The notes beneath the pieces are model-generated. The model saw nothing but the letters and a program-made list of their open reading frames with translations, was not told the DNA's origin and searched no databases. Below, piece after piece: positions 1 through 6,902 of a DNA stretch of 43,427 nt. The stretch comes from Bacteroidaceae bacterium (GTDB taxonomy: Bacteria > Bacteroidota > Bacteroidia > Bacteroidales > Bacteroidaceae). Location: contig JAKSLT010000014.1 of the NCBI GenBank assembly GCA_024401055.1, forward strand, positions 1 to 43,427, in the 5' to 3' direction. Numbering within the stretch: position 1 is the first letter of the stretch; each line of letters starts with the position of its first letter. A program made the position numbers and the translations under genes.

Positions 1-862
1 CCTTGTTGCAGTGGTTGCAATGCCAGTACTGCACGTTTCCTGCTGTCGTGCAGGTGGCTTCAACGCGGGCGTGTTCCTCCAATGCATCAGGATGGTTCGT
101 AGGATTAAAGTCTATTACCATTCCTTCATCGGTCAAAGGGGCCTTACCTTCCTTATCTTCGAAATTCCCTCCACAGGCATCGCAATGCCAATGATGCATC
201 TTTCCCTTTTCAACACATGTGGCAGGCACTTCGGCTATTTCCCTCATGGAATCCTTGTGGTTGGTGGCGGCTATGACGAGCGAAGCCATTGTCGCCTCGC
301 TGGCACCGCTCTCATTCGAGTAAATGTGCCCGCAGTCGCTGCATTCCCAATATTCCTTCATGCCCGTTGCCACGCATGTCGCAGCTACTGCTCCATGATG
401 AGTAAACGTATGCTTATGGTAGGTGATGGTTACGGATCTCACGTATGCCGACGTGCTCATACATCTGAACCTTATCATGGTGATGCGCGAAAAAGCCCCG
501 TCCTTCTGTTCCCATCTCTGACCGTTCAATGCCAGCTTGTCGCAATTGTCGATGCTCCCGCTGCTATTGATACCGCGGGCTTTGAGGTAACTTTCGGAGA
601 AATAATCGAACTCAACTCCGGTGATGACATAGCCGTCTGGTACTTCCATTTGTAATGGATAAAGCTTTTCTACTTTCCAACAGCCGTCGACATCGTTGGC
701 TTTGGGGGCTGATACATAGATACCCGTCCCGCTGTCCGTCGTCTTATAGCTCTCATCGCAGTCATCATAATCCAAGGTAATGGTCTGCGTCGAGTATGTT
801 GCCTGGCTCCAGGCACTCATTGCCGTGCAGAGCATCAGTAATGATAATAATATTTTTTTCAT
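1..862 (-). CDS. secreted CxxC-repeat protein (3' end beyond window)
   Basis: The reading frame is open from an ATG at 862 to the left edge (287 codons), so the C-terminus is missing. The N-terminus is a signal peptide of about 20 residues (MKKILLSLLMLC, ending near WSQA). Residues about 21-145 form a region I do not recognise. After that come at least three repeats spaced roughly 45-60 residues, each with an ATC..G motif followed by an aromatic/Cys pair: YWECSDCGHIY, HHWHCDACGGNF and QYWHCNHCN. The paired CxxC knuckles look like small zinc-ribbon or cysteine-stabilised modules found in surface proteins of gut Bacteroidota and Firmicutes (family memory, not searched). It is the last visible gene of a minus-strand run that begins at 2442. 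Its leader shares the string TCGGTGACTGAA with the leader of the gene at 1938. Function unknown; probably exported and surface-exposed or periplasmic. Confidence 0.8.
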   Translation of the reverse strand, partial: MKKILLSLLMLCTAMSAWSQATYSTQTITLDYDDCDESYKTTDSGTGIYVSAPKANDVDGCWKVEKLYPLQMEVPDGYVITGVEFDYFSESYLKARGINSSGSIDNCDKLALNGQRWEQKDGAFSRITMIRFRCMSTSAYVRSVTITYHKHTFTHHGAVAATCVATGMKEYWECSDCGHIYSNESGASEATMASLVIAATNHKDSMREIAEVPATCVEKGKMHHWHCDACGGNFEDKEGKAPLTDEGMVIDFNPTNHPDALEEHARVEATCTTAGNVQYWHCNHCNK

Positions 863-979
863 ATACGTTTTTTTCCTTTTTCGTTTTCAGTCACCGACTT
901 CATCATTGCGGATTTCCCCGCAACCTCCCGGCAGTATATGGAACAAGTCCTCCAGGAGATATCTTGAGCCAGCGACAAA

Positions 980-1052
980 CCGAGCGCAGAAGGAAAGCTT
1001 GCTTTCACTGTGCCGTCCTATTACTTTGCCTCCAATGCCTCAAGGCGCTTTT
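980..1052. repeat. duplicated gene-end/spacer segment, copy 1
   Basis: About 70 bases around the 3' end of the 1021-1938 gene are almost identical to 1992-2065 around the 3' end of the 2029-2442 gene. The segment covers the common LEALEAK coding end, the stop and about 40 bases of spacer. It contains the small dyad GAAAGCAAGCTTTC. This marks tandem duplication of the gene with its downstream spacer. Confidence 0.75.
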
Positions 1053-1938
1053 CCAGTTCCGCTATCTTATTCTTGAGGAATTTGTTCTCTTCCAATGTCT
1101 CGTTCAACGAGACAGCTTCGGCATTGGCAGGAATAGAAGTCGTTTGGGCTTTGGCATAACGAACATTGGGATTAATGTATGCAAGTACTCCATAAGGAAA
1201 ATAGTCCTTATAGTGATTCGGAAAATCAAACCACCCCTGTGTACCTGACATAAGTTCGCAAAGATCTTCGATGAATGTCTGATGTTTCTCAACATCTCCG
1301 ATGACTCTCTGATGATTATCAAGCACACCTGTACCATGGCGTGTCCTATAATCTTTAATGTAGCTGGGGTCGCGGTAATCTATCAAAAGTTCGCAAAGAT
1401 CTTCGAGGAATCTCTGATGATTATCAAGCACACCTCTACCATGAGTATATACATGATGTTCAAAGTCGTTGACGTCGTATCGTTCATCTATCAAAAATGA
1501 GCAAATCTCTTCGAGGTATCTCTGGTGATTATCAAGTATACCTGGATGATGTTCTTCCATATACTTTTCAATGTGGCGGAGATTGCGGACATCTATCAAA
1601 AGTTCGCAAATCTCTTCAAGGTGGTTCTGATGTTCTCGAAACATAGATAATGCACTGTTGCTATAGTGTTCAAAAAAATAATCTTTTGCATCTTCTACGG
1701 TCATGTCCCCTAACAAGACATCTTTAATCTCCGTAAGCATAGAATCCACTTCTGCCTTGGAATAGTAGCCCGCAGGTGTCAGTTCTGCTCCTTTCTTTTT
1801 TCCGAAGTCCACTTCCGTCTTCGAAGAGGTTTTGTAACTGGCGTAAGTACCATCGTCCATTTTCACGTTAACATACTGTGCGCTTGCCATGGTGCTCACC
1901 ATGAATGCACCGAGGATTGAGAATAAAAACTTTTTCAT
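1021..1938 (-). CDS. secreted repeat/coiled-coil protein, paralogue of the 2029-2442 product
   Basis: A 305-residue protein with a signal peptide ending near ASA|QYVNV. The first ~60 residues (signal plus VNVKMDDGTYASYKTSSKT and VDFGKKKGAELTP) are nearly identical to those of the neighbouring 137-residue protein, and both end in the same ERRLEALEAK/EKRLEALEAK coiled coil. Between them lie about four imperfect units of 35-40 residues with the core HQR.LE.(I/L)CELLID, each carrying one cysteine. A leucine-zipper-like helix (residues about 270-305) closes the protein. Shared ends around a different middle suggest duplication followed by repeat expansion. I do not recognise a family. A structural or adhesive envelope role is conceivable but not shown by the sequence. 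Confidence 0.8.
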   Translation of the reverse strand: MKKFLFSILGAFMVSTMASAQYVNVKMDDGTYASYKTSSKTEVDFGKKKGAELTPAGYYSKAEVDSMLTEIKDVLLGDMTVEDAKDYFFEHYSNSALSMFREHQNHLEEICELLIDVRNLRHIEKYMEEHHPGILDNHQRYLEEICSFLIDERYDVNDFEHHVYTHGRGVLDNHQRFLEDLCELLIDYRDPSYIKDYRTRHGTGVLDNHQRVIGDVEKHQTFIEDLCELMSGTQGWFDFPNHYKDYFPYGVLAYINPNVRYAKAQTTSIPANAEAVSLNETLEENKFLKNKIAELEKRLEALEAK

Positions 1939-1991
1939 ATATGTTTATTTTTAATCGTTATTTTTCGTTTGTTCAGTCACCGAATTCATCA

Positions 1992-2065
1992 GCGCAGAAG
2001 GAAAGCTTGCTTTCACTGTGCCGTCCTGTTACTTTGCCTCCAATGCCTCAAGGCGGCGTTCCAAT
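1992..2065. repeat. duplicated gene-end/spacer segment, copy 2
   Basis: Second copy of the segment at 980-1052, with one or two base differences near the stop codon. Confidence 0.75.
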
Positions 2066-2442
2066 TCGGCTAACTTTTTCTCATTCTCAGCAAGTTTTTT
2101 CTCATTCTCAGCAAGTTTTTTCTCATACTCAGCAAGTTTTTTCTCATGCTTACGAAAAATTTCCTCATGCTCTTCAAGCTTCCTCTGATGATTTTCGAGG
2201 GTATAATGATTGACTTGAAGTTCTTCATCAATCCTACGAAGCATTGCATCCACTTCATCCTTGCTATAGTACCCCGAAGGCGTCAGTTCTGCTCCTTTCT
2301 TTTTTCCGAAGTCCACTTCCGTCTTCGAAGAGGTTTTGTAACTGGCGTAAGTACCATCGTCCATTTTCACGTTAACATACTGTGCGCTTGCCATGGTGCT
2401 CACCATGAATGCGCCGAGGATTGAGAATAAAAGCTTTTTCAT
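2029..2442 (-). CDS. small secreted coiled-coil protein with 21-bp/heptad repeats
   Basis: A 137-residue protein. It has a signal peptide (cleavage near ASA|Q), the ~60-residue N-terminal domain shared with the protein at 1021-1938, and then a long coiled coil. Residues about 105-125 are consecutive heptads of the form KKLAENE encoded by a 21-bp DNA repeat (2085-2150), so gain or loss of whole units keeps the frame. It is the first gene of the minus-strand run; a strong -7 box lies at 2506-2513, about 65 bases upstream of the ATG. The spacer after its stop (about 1992-2032) is nearly repeated after the stop of the next gene (about 980-1023), so the duplication covered gene plus spacer. No enzymatic motif is visible. 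Confidence 0.8.
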   Translation of the reverse strand: MKKLLFSILGAFMVSTMASAQYVNVKMDDGTYASYKTSSKTEVDFGKKKGAELTPSGYYSKDEVDAMLRRIDEELQVNHYTLENHQRKLEEHEEIFRKHEKKLAEYEKKLAENEKKLAENEKKLAELERRLEALEAK

Positions 2443-2505
2443 TTTTTTGTTTATTTATTTTATTGTCGTTAATAGTTCTTCAACGAATCGTTGCCCAATA
2501 ATTTG

Positions 2506-2513
2506 CAAAAGTA
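2506..2513 (-). promoter_or_regulatory. Bacteroidota-type -7 box TACTTTTG
   Basis: On the minus strand the sequence reads TACTTTTG, matching the TAnnTTTG consensus, 63 bases upstream of the ATG at 2442. A clear TTTG at -33 is not seen. It probably drives the three secreted-protein genes 2442 to 1. Confidence 0.6.
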
Positions 2514-2603
2514 CGACTTTTTATTGACTTCCTCATCCTTTTTCTATAAAAAAGTAGATGTATGCCCCGATTCCCCTCGCAGATTGTTACACAACGGGTA
2601 TCA

Positions 2604-2731
2604 ATTTATATGAATCAAGTAAATGCAGGTGGTATGGAAGGTCGTCAATATGCTGGGCTTACCCTCTACGAAACGGGCTGAAAGCACGGAAGTGTCCAGC
2701 CCGATTTATTCAAGTAACGTTTCATATAAAT
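2604..2731. repeat. 11-bp inverted repeat enclosing a hairpin
   Basis: ATTTATATGAA (2604-2614) recurs inverted at 2721-2731. Inside, around 2677-2702, GGGCTG and CAGCCC pair, with an inner CAC/GTG stem. No gene is credible here. It may be a small non-autonomous element or structured RNA; weak evidence. Confidence 0.35.
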
Positions 2732-2749
2732 GGACATAACTTGAATTTT

Positions 2750-2775
2750 TTTTGTCAAAATATTTTACAATTTCG
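2750..2775 (+). repeat. shared 25-mer, copy 1
   Basis: The string begins TTTTGTCAAAATATTTTACA and continues ATTTCG. Near-identical copies lie at 3232-3256 (plus) and 43262-43286 (minus), each near a 21-bp array. It contains the palindrome AAAATATTTT. Function unknown. Confidence 0.75.
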
Positions 2776-3006
2776 GTACGTTTTCTTGGCGATTTTCGGC
2801 CGTGGAGGCCAGCGCGCGAGGCCTCGGACGGAAATATGCGAAATTTGAGCACGCCGTTACGGTGCTCATTTATAAACGGTTAACGCCGCAAGGACTCGCG
2901 GGAAAATACTTCCGAGATAGCTTAGTTCCCTTTCAGTTGCGAAAAAGAGCCGGAGGGAAATGAACCTTTTGTGATTTTTTCGGAAAACGGCGGGTTCCAG
3001 TGAAAA

Positions 3007-3140
3007 CTAATCCTCCTTTAATTTGAACTAGTCCTGATTTAATTCGAACTAGTCCTGATTTAATTTGCACTAGTCCTCCTTTAGTTTCTGGTAAAAGGGA
3101 AGTAGTGAAAATTAAAAGGGAGATAGTGAAAATTAAGAGG
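3007..3140. repeat. inverted 21-bp tandem repeat array
   Basis: Four exact 21-base units (3007-3027, 3028-3048, 3049-3069, 3070-3090) have the form CTAGTCCTGATTTAATTTGA with small changes. They are followed by two and a half units in inverse orientation (TAAAAGGGAAGTAGTGAAAA type, 3091-3140). The two arms are partly complementary, so a transcript could fold into a long imperfect hairpin. Read as protein, the left arm on the minus strand gives IKSGLVR heptads and the right arm on the plus strand gives IKREVVK heptads, but neither lies in a credible gene. Same family at 15199-15590 and at the right edge of the window. Confidence 0.85.
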
Positions 3141-3231
3141 GCTGAAGGAGCGAAATGATGGGAAACCGGCGGGTGCGGGGCACCTTTATGCGCATTTTGT
3201 CTTCACTTCGCCGCGATTTCTCCTTTTTTCG

Positions 3232-3256
3232 TTTTGTCAAAATCTTTTACAGTTTC
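3232..3256 (+). repeat. shared 25-mer, copy 2
   Basis: Differs from copy 1 by a few bases (TTTTGTCAAAATCTTTTACA then GTTTC). It lies just past the inverted 21-bp array and in the same orientation as copy 1, so the two copies flank the array. Confidence 0.75.
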
Positions 3257-3317
3257 AAAAAAACGTTATGAAGTGTTTTTTATCAATGTTGTCCGGCGGA
3301 CAGCAATATTTATATAA

Positions 3318-3538
3318 GTAATGGTAAAAAAATAACTTCCTAAAGTTCACGACTAAGTACATTCGTCAGCTTTGGCTGTCTTTTTGGCTCTTTTTGCGCT
3401 GCCTTTCAGTTGCATAGCCCTCGTGCAAGCCCGAGGGCATTGGCCCGAATTTAATACTATTTGGGCGCCTTCAAGAACAACACAAAAATAGCTCAAAAAT
3501 CCTATCCAAATCTTCTGAACTTATTATTTCACCATTAC
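3318..3538. mobile_element. MITE-like element, 221 bp, with terminal inverted repeats
   Basis: The left end begins GTAATGGTAAAAAAATAACT, and the inverted right end reads GTAATGGTGAAATAATAAGT; 19 of the first 22 bases match. TAA directly flanks both ends (3315-3317 and 3539-3541), consistent with a 3-bp target-site duplication. There is no coding capacity. The interior has a 7-bp hairpin GCCCTCG/CGAGGGC (3417-3438). This is the form of a miniature element moved in trans; the parent insertion-sequence family is not identifiable from the window. Confidence 0.7.
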
Positions 3539-3647
3539 TAAAGACAACAAATACAACAAAAACAACAATCTTTTACGCTCCGGCCACAACCGGCCTACGC
3601 TTTGTTGTTAATGTTCTCGCAGCGAGCGTTATACTCGCGCTGAGGCA

Positions 3648-3675
3648 CTCCCCCAAGGGGGAGCGGGGAGGGGGC
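3648..3675. repeat. REP-like C-rich palindrome
   Basis: CTCCCCC-AA-GGGGGAG followed by a second G-rich block, just downstream of the SGNH hydrolase stop. Same class as the palindromes at 4612-4632, 5308-5520, 10615-10796 and 17838-18030. Confidence 0.6.
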
Positions 3676-3689
3676 TCTTTATTTCAGAA

Positions 3690-3708
3690 AATAGCCCCGG
3701 CGGCTATT
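3690..3708 (-). terminator. possible terminator overlapping the SGNH hydrolase stop
   Basis: On the minus strand AATAGCC pairs with GGCTATT (7 bp, 5-base loop) and is followed by TTTCT. The hairpin begins at the stop codon of the gene. The T tract is short, so confidence is limited. Confidence 0.4.
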
Positions 3709-4453
3709 CCCCCTTCAGGTACTTGCACACCTGGTCGGCGATGGAGGTCATGCCTTTGTGGGAGGGGTGGCCGCCTTGCTTGTCGATGTTGCTGAGGTCG
3801 AGGTGCTCGTAGCCGTAGTATTTCGTGATGACGTGGGTGCTCTCCACGATTTCGGGACGCAGGCCTTCGTTGATGAGGAAGACGACGCGCATGGCGGGGT
3901 ACATCTCCCGGAGGTCGCGGCAGAGGCGGGCGAGGGCGGGACGATAGGTGAAGAGGTCGGCGCGCGTCCACTGGCCCCACTGGTAGTCGCCCACGGGGGT
4001 GCCGGCCCATGAGTCGTTGGTGCCGCCGAAGACGAGGAGCAGGTCGGGGGCGCCGATGCTGTCGCCGATGTTAACGGCGCGGGCGATGAAGGAGCGGGGG
4101 CTGTAGTCGGCGGGATGGCCGGGGCGGAGGCTGTGGCCGTCGTTGGCGGCTTCTTTCTGGCGCGCGTAGCCCTGGAAGGCGATGGTGCTGCCGCTGTAGG
4201 AGTTGTTTTGCACGAGGGTGGCGCCGAGGCGGCCGGTGACTTGCATCCACCAGGTCTGCTCTACGCTGACGACGTCGTTGGCCTTGTTGTGGCGCTTGGA
4301 GTCGGCGGGGTAGTACCAGAGTTCGTTGATGGCGGGGCTCATGTAGCCTTCGAAGGTGGAGTAGCTGTCGCCGAGGATGGCGATGCGCAGGGGGCCGGCT
4401 GCCATCAAACTTTGGGAGGAAAGAGCGAGGATGAGAAAAAGAATGCGTTTCAT
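3704..4453 (-). CDS. secreted SGNH/GDSL-family hydrolase
   Basis: 249 residues with a signal peptide (cleavage near LMAAG, residues 19-20). Block I is present as ILGDSYSTFEG (Ser nucleophile about residue 30), an Asn-containing NNSYSG block II follows, then the GGTND block III, and a block V-like HPSHKG carries the catalytic His near the C-terminus (residue about 233). These fit a periplasmic lipase/esterase of the SGNH superfamily, such as carbohydrate esterases that remove acyl groups from glycans; the substrate cannot be read from sequence. It stands alone on the minus strand, bounded by REP-like palindromes. The 5' leader carries an 18-base near-perfect palindrome. Confidence 0.88.
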   Translation of the reverse strand: MKRILFLILALSSQSLMAAGPLRIAILGDSYSTFEGYMSPAINELWYYPADSKRHNKANDVVSVEQTWWMQVTGRLGATLVQNNSYSGSTIAFQGYARQKEAANDGHSLRPGHPADYSPRSFIARAVNIGDSIGAPDLLLVFGGTNDSWAGTPVGDYQWGQWTRADLFTYRPALARLCRDLREMYPAMRVVFLINEGLRPEIVESTHVITKYYGYEHLDLSNIDKQGGHPSHKGMTSIADQVCKYLKGE

Positions 4454-4466
4454 TGTGGGTGGGCGC

Positions 4467-4485
4467 GAGGGGCACGGTGCCCCTC
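4467..4485. repeat. palindrome in the leader of the SGNH hydrolase gene
   Basis: GAGGGGCAC-G-GTGCCCCTC, 9 bp per arm, starting 14 bases upstream of the ATG. As RNA it could sequester the initiation region. From 4500 to 4585 the sequence is AT-rich with a direct repeat containing AATAAGATTAT and nothing else recognisable. Confidence 0.55.
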
Positions 4486-4595
4486 TGAACTGAAAGAAAT
4501 TAAAAGTGATTAAAAGAAATTTTGTTCAGAAATTATCTTTTTAGATAATAAGATTATGAGATAATAAGATTATTAGTTTCGGGAGAGGGCAGCTA

Positions 4596-4672
4596 CCTTT
4601 AGGGGTATATCCCTTCCCCTATGGGGGGAAGGTGGACGGGCACCGTAGGTGTCACGGACGGATAGGGGCTGT
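4596..4672. repeat. REP-like element, overlapping the nth 3' end
   Basis: CCTTCCCC/GGGGAAGG (4612-4619/4625-4632) is followed by a second, different stem around 4640-4655 and the block ATAGGGGCT. The element supplies the last codons and stop of nth (PIRP-stop). The opposite-oriented block CCCCTATCCGTCAG recurs at 10617-10631. Confidence 0.65.
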
Positions 4673-5302
4673 GGCTATCTTGGGACATATCTCGCGTAGT
4701 CCGCAAACGGTGCATTTGGGGTTGCGGGCTGTGCAGACGTAGCGGCCGTGGAGGAGGAGCCAATAGTGGGAGGCGGCAACGTCGGCCTCGGGGATGTAGC
4801 GGCGCAGGGCCATCTCGGTGGCATAGGGGGTGGTGCACGTGGCGGGTACGAGGCCGAGGCGGTGGCTGACGCGGAAGACGTGGGTGTCCACGGCGAGGGC
4901 GGCCTTGCCGAAGGCTACGGCCTGGATGACGTTGGCGGTCTTGCGGCCTACGCCGGGGAGGCGGGTGAGTTCTTCGAGGGTGGAGGGTACCTGGCCGCCG
5001 AAGTCGCTGACGAGCATGCGGGAGAGGCCTACGAGGTGGCGGGCCTTGTTGTTGGGGTAGGAGACGGACTTGATGTAGGCCAGCACGTCCTCCTCCGTGG
5101 CTGCGGCCATGGCGGAGGGGGTGGGGTAGGCGCTGAAGAGGGCGGGCGTCACTTGGTTGATGCGCTTGTCGGTGCACTGGGCGGAGAGCACCACGGCTAC
5201 GAGGAGCTCGAACGTGGTGGTGTAGTTGAGTTCCGTCTCGGTGGCAGGCAGGTGGGCCCGGTAGTAGGCGAGGACTGATGAAAAGCGGTCTTTGCGGGTC
5301 AT
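4652..5302 (-). CDS. nth: endonuclease III (DNA glycosylase/AP lyase)
   Basis: Removes oxidised pyrimidines and cleaves the resulting abasic site in base-excision repair. The start chosen is the ATG at 5302 (MTRKDRF, 216 residues); an in-frame upstream ATG at 5332 lies in repeat DNA and adds ten non-family residues. Visible signatures: helix-hairpin-helix LPGVGRKTANV with the catalytic Lys, AVDTHVFRV with the catalytic Asp, and the C-terminal 4Fe-4S ligand pattern C-x6-C-x2-C-x5-C (CTARNPKCTVCGLREIC). The length fits the family. The last four residues come from the REP-like element that overlaps the stop. REP pairs separate it from ribE, so it is probably not in one operon with it. Confidence 0.95.
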   Translation of the reverse strand: MTRKDRFSSVLAYYRAHLPATETELNYTTTFELLVAVVLSAQCTDKRINQVTPALFSAYPTPSAMAAATEEDVLAYIKSVSYPNNKARHLVGLSRMLVSDFGGQVPSTLEELTRLPGVGRKTANVIQAVAFGKAALAVDTHVFRVSHRLGLVPATCTTPYATEMALRRYIPEADVAASHYWLLLHGRYVCTARNPKCTVCGLREICPKIATAPIRP

Positions 5303-5307
5303 ATAAT

Positions 5308-5520
5308 TAAAGCCTCTCCCCGTCAGAGCCACCTGCGGTGCTCTGCCACCCCTCCCCCTGCTGGGAGGGGGAGATACCTCTATAGGGTGGCTGCGGAGGT
5401 TGTGAGGTTGTGGGGTTGTGAGGTTTTGGGGTTATGGGGTTGTGACCTTTAGGAGTATATCCCCCTCCCTGCAGGGGGAGGGGTGGCGCGGTGCGTAAGC
5501 AGCCGCGACGGGGTGGGGCT
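5308..5520. repeat. BIME-like inverted pair of REP elements between nth and ribE
   Basis: Left copy 5311-5378: GCCTCTCCCCG, a stem CAGAGC/GCTCTG, then CCCCTCCC/GGGAGGGG. Right copy 5446-5520 in inverse orientation: CCCCCTCCCTGCAGGGGGAG, a CGCGG/CCGCG stem, then GGGGTGGGGCTT. Between them (5385-5445) is a degenerate 8-bp tandem repeat GAGGTTGT/GGGGTTGT. No gene is present. Confidence 0.75.
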
Positions 5521-5523
5521 TGG

Positions 5524-6123
5524 TTATAATTCCTGCATCCTTGCGAGGTATTTGCCGAGGATGTCGAACTCGATGTTGACGATGCTGCCGACTTTGAAGT
5601 TGTGGAAGTTGGTGTGCTCGTAGGTGTAGGGGATGATGCACACCTTGAAGGTGTCGCGCGTGGGTTCGCATACGGTGAGGCTTACGCCGTTGACGGTCAC
5701 GCTGCCTTTGTCGACGCAGAAATAGCCGCGGCGGGCCATAGCGCTGTCGAAGGCGTGGCGGAAGGTGAATACCCACGAGCCGTCGGCCTCTTCGATGTGG
5801 ATGCACTCGGCGGTGAGGTCCACGTGGCCCTGTACGATGTGGCCGTCCAGACGGCCGTTCATGGGCATGGAGCGCTCGATGTTTACTTCGTCGCCTATGC
5901 GGAGGAGGCCGAGGTTGGAGCGGCGGAGCGTCTCTTGCATGGCGGTGACGACATAGCGGGGGCCGTCGGTGCTGACGACGGTGAGGCATACGCCGTTGTG
6001 GGCGAGGCTCTGGTCGATGTGGAGCTCGTCGGTGAAGGGGCACTCAAGGGTGAAGTGGAGGTTCTCCTGTTCCTTACGGATGGCTACGACGGTGGCCGTG
6101 GCTTCTACTATTCCTGAAAACAT
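5524..6123 (-). CDS. ribE: riboflavin synthase, alpha subunit
   Basis: Converts two 6,7-dimethyl-8-ribityllumazine molecules to riboflavin. The 199 residues start with the diagnostic MFSGIVEA and hold two lumazine-binding repeats (residues about 1-97 and 98-195). The second starts at GHIVQGHVD, and each repeat has a NGV(C/S)LTV motif (HNGVCLTVV, VNGVSLTVC). Length and ends match the family. A -7 box lies at 6162-6169. No other rib genes are nearby. Confidence 0.96.
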   Translation of the reverse strand: MFSGIVEATATVVAIRKEQENLHFTLECPFTDELHIDQSLAHNGVCLTVVSTDGPRYVVTAMQETLRRSNLGLLRIGDEVNIERSMPMNGRLDGHIVQGHVDLTAECIHIEEADGSWVFTFRHAFDSAMARRGYFCVDKGSVTVNGVSLTVCEPTRDTFKVCIIPYTYEHTNFHNFKVGSIVNIEFDILGKYLARMQEL

Positions 6124-6161
6124 GAAGGGAATTTTGAATTAAGAATTCATGAAAGGTGGTA

Positions 6162-6169
6162 CAAAGGTA
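6162..6169 (-). promoter_or_regulatory. -7 box TACCTTTG for ribE
   Basis: The minus strand reads TACCTTTG, 39 bases upstream of the ribE ATG. Upstream lies an A-rich run of ACGAAAA-type repeats (6170-6238). No clear -33 TTTG. Confidence 0.55.
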
Positions 6170-6250
6170 CGAAAAACGAAAATGAAAGACGAAAACGAAA
6201 ACAAAAAACGAAAAACGGAAGAGGAAAAACGAAGAAAAATACGTTTTTGC

Positions 6251-6281
6251 TTTGCCATCGTCTGGCTTTTTCGTAATTTTG
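6251..6281 (+). promoter_or_regulatory. promoter of the DUF1599-tpiA-folE run
   Basis: TTTG (6251-6254), a 19-base spacer and TAATTTTG (6274-6281). This is a full match to the Bacteroidota -33/-7 arrangement, 45 bases upstream of the ATG at 6326. Confidence 0.75.
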
Positions 6282-6325
6282 CACGCAATATGTAAACTCG
6301 CGCGCGAATATTATAAAAAGTAGAT

Positions 6326-6868
6326 ATGACAACGCAGGAAGAATTTCAGAAGGTAATGGGGCGCTGCCGCAGCCTCTTCGTAGATAAGATGCACGACTAC
6401 GGCACGGCCTGGCGCATCTTGCGCCCGTGCTCCCTCACCGACCAGATATTTATCAAGGCCAACCGCATACGCACCCTCCAGCAGACGGGTGAGGCGCTGG
6501 TGGACGAGGGTATCGTGCCGGAGTTCATCGGCATAGTGAACTACTGCCTCATGGCGCTCATCCAACTGGAACTGGGCGACAGCGAGGACGGCCGCGATCT
6601 GCCCAACGACCGCGCCGCGGCGCTCTATGACGAGAAGGCTGAGGCCTGCCTCAACCTCATGCTGCGCAAGAACCACGACTATGGCGAGGCGTGGCGCTCG
6701 ATGCGGGTGAGCAGCTACGTGGACTTGATTCTGATGAAGGTGTTCCGCACCAAACAGATTGAGGACTTGCAGGGCAAGACGCGCGTCAGCGAAGGCATTG
6801 CCGCAAACTATATGGATATGCTCAATTATTCGGTGTTCGGCCTGATACAGTTGGGCGAGGCCAAGTAG
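6326..6868 (+). CDS. DUF1599 duplicated-domain protein
   Basis: 180 residues made of two homologous halves (about 5-90 and 95-180), each with the signature HDYG.AWR (HDYGTAWRILR and HDYGEAWRSMR), then a basic R.K....L and an acidic EG/NY stretch. This is the domain known as DUF1599, typical of Bacteroidota and of some phages. Its activity is not established; the conserved His/Asp and Arg residues suggest a nucleotide-binding or hydrolytic role (inference). It opens a plus-strand run in which genes follow with gaps of 5-70 bases (BT_3928-like, tpiA, SPOR protein, folE), an arrangement I recall from other Bacteroidales. Confidence 0.85.
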   Translation: MTTQEEFQKVMGRCRSLFVDKMHDYGTAWRILRPCSLTDQIFIKANRIRTLQQTGEALVDEGIVPEFIGIVNYCLMALIQLELGDSEDGRDLPNDRAAALYDEKAEACLNLMLRKNHDYGEAWRSMRVSSYVDLILMKVFRTKQIEDLQGKTRVSEGIAANYMDMLNYSVFGLIQLGEAK

Positions 6869-6902
6869 GCACGCCGCCTCCGAACTCCATCCTCGCGACA
6901 GC

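Noticed and set aside
2558-2848. 96-codon plus frame in the left intergenic region
   Set aside because: The frame ends in the shared 25-mer (its FCQNILQF peptide recurs at another copy), contains the inverted repeat and has no family signature.
3007-3140. CRISPR array
   Set aside because: The units are contiguous 21-mers without spacers, orientation flips in the middle, and no cas genes are present. The same reasoning excludes CRISPR for the arrays at 15192, 23532, 30515 and 42023.
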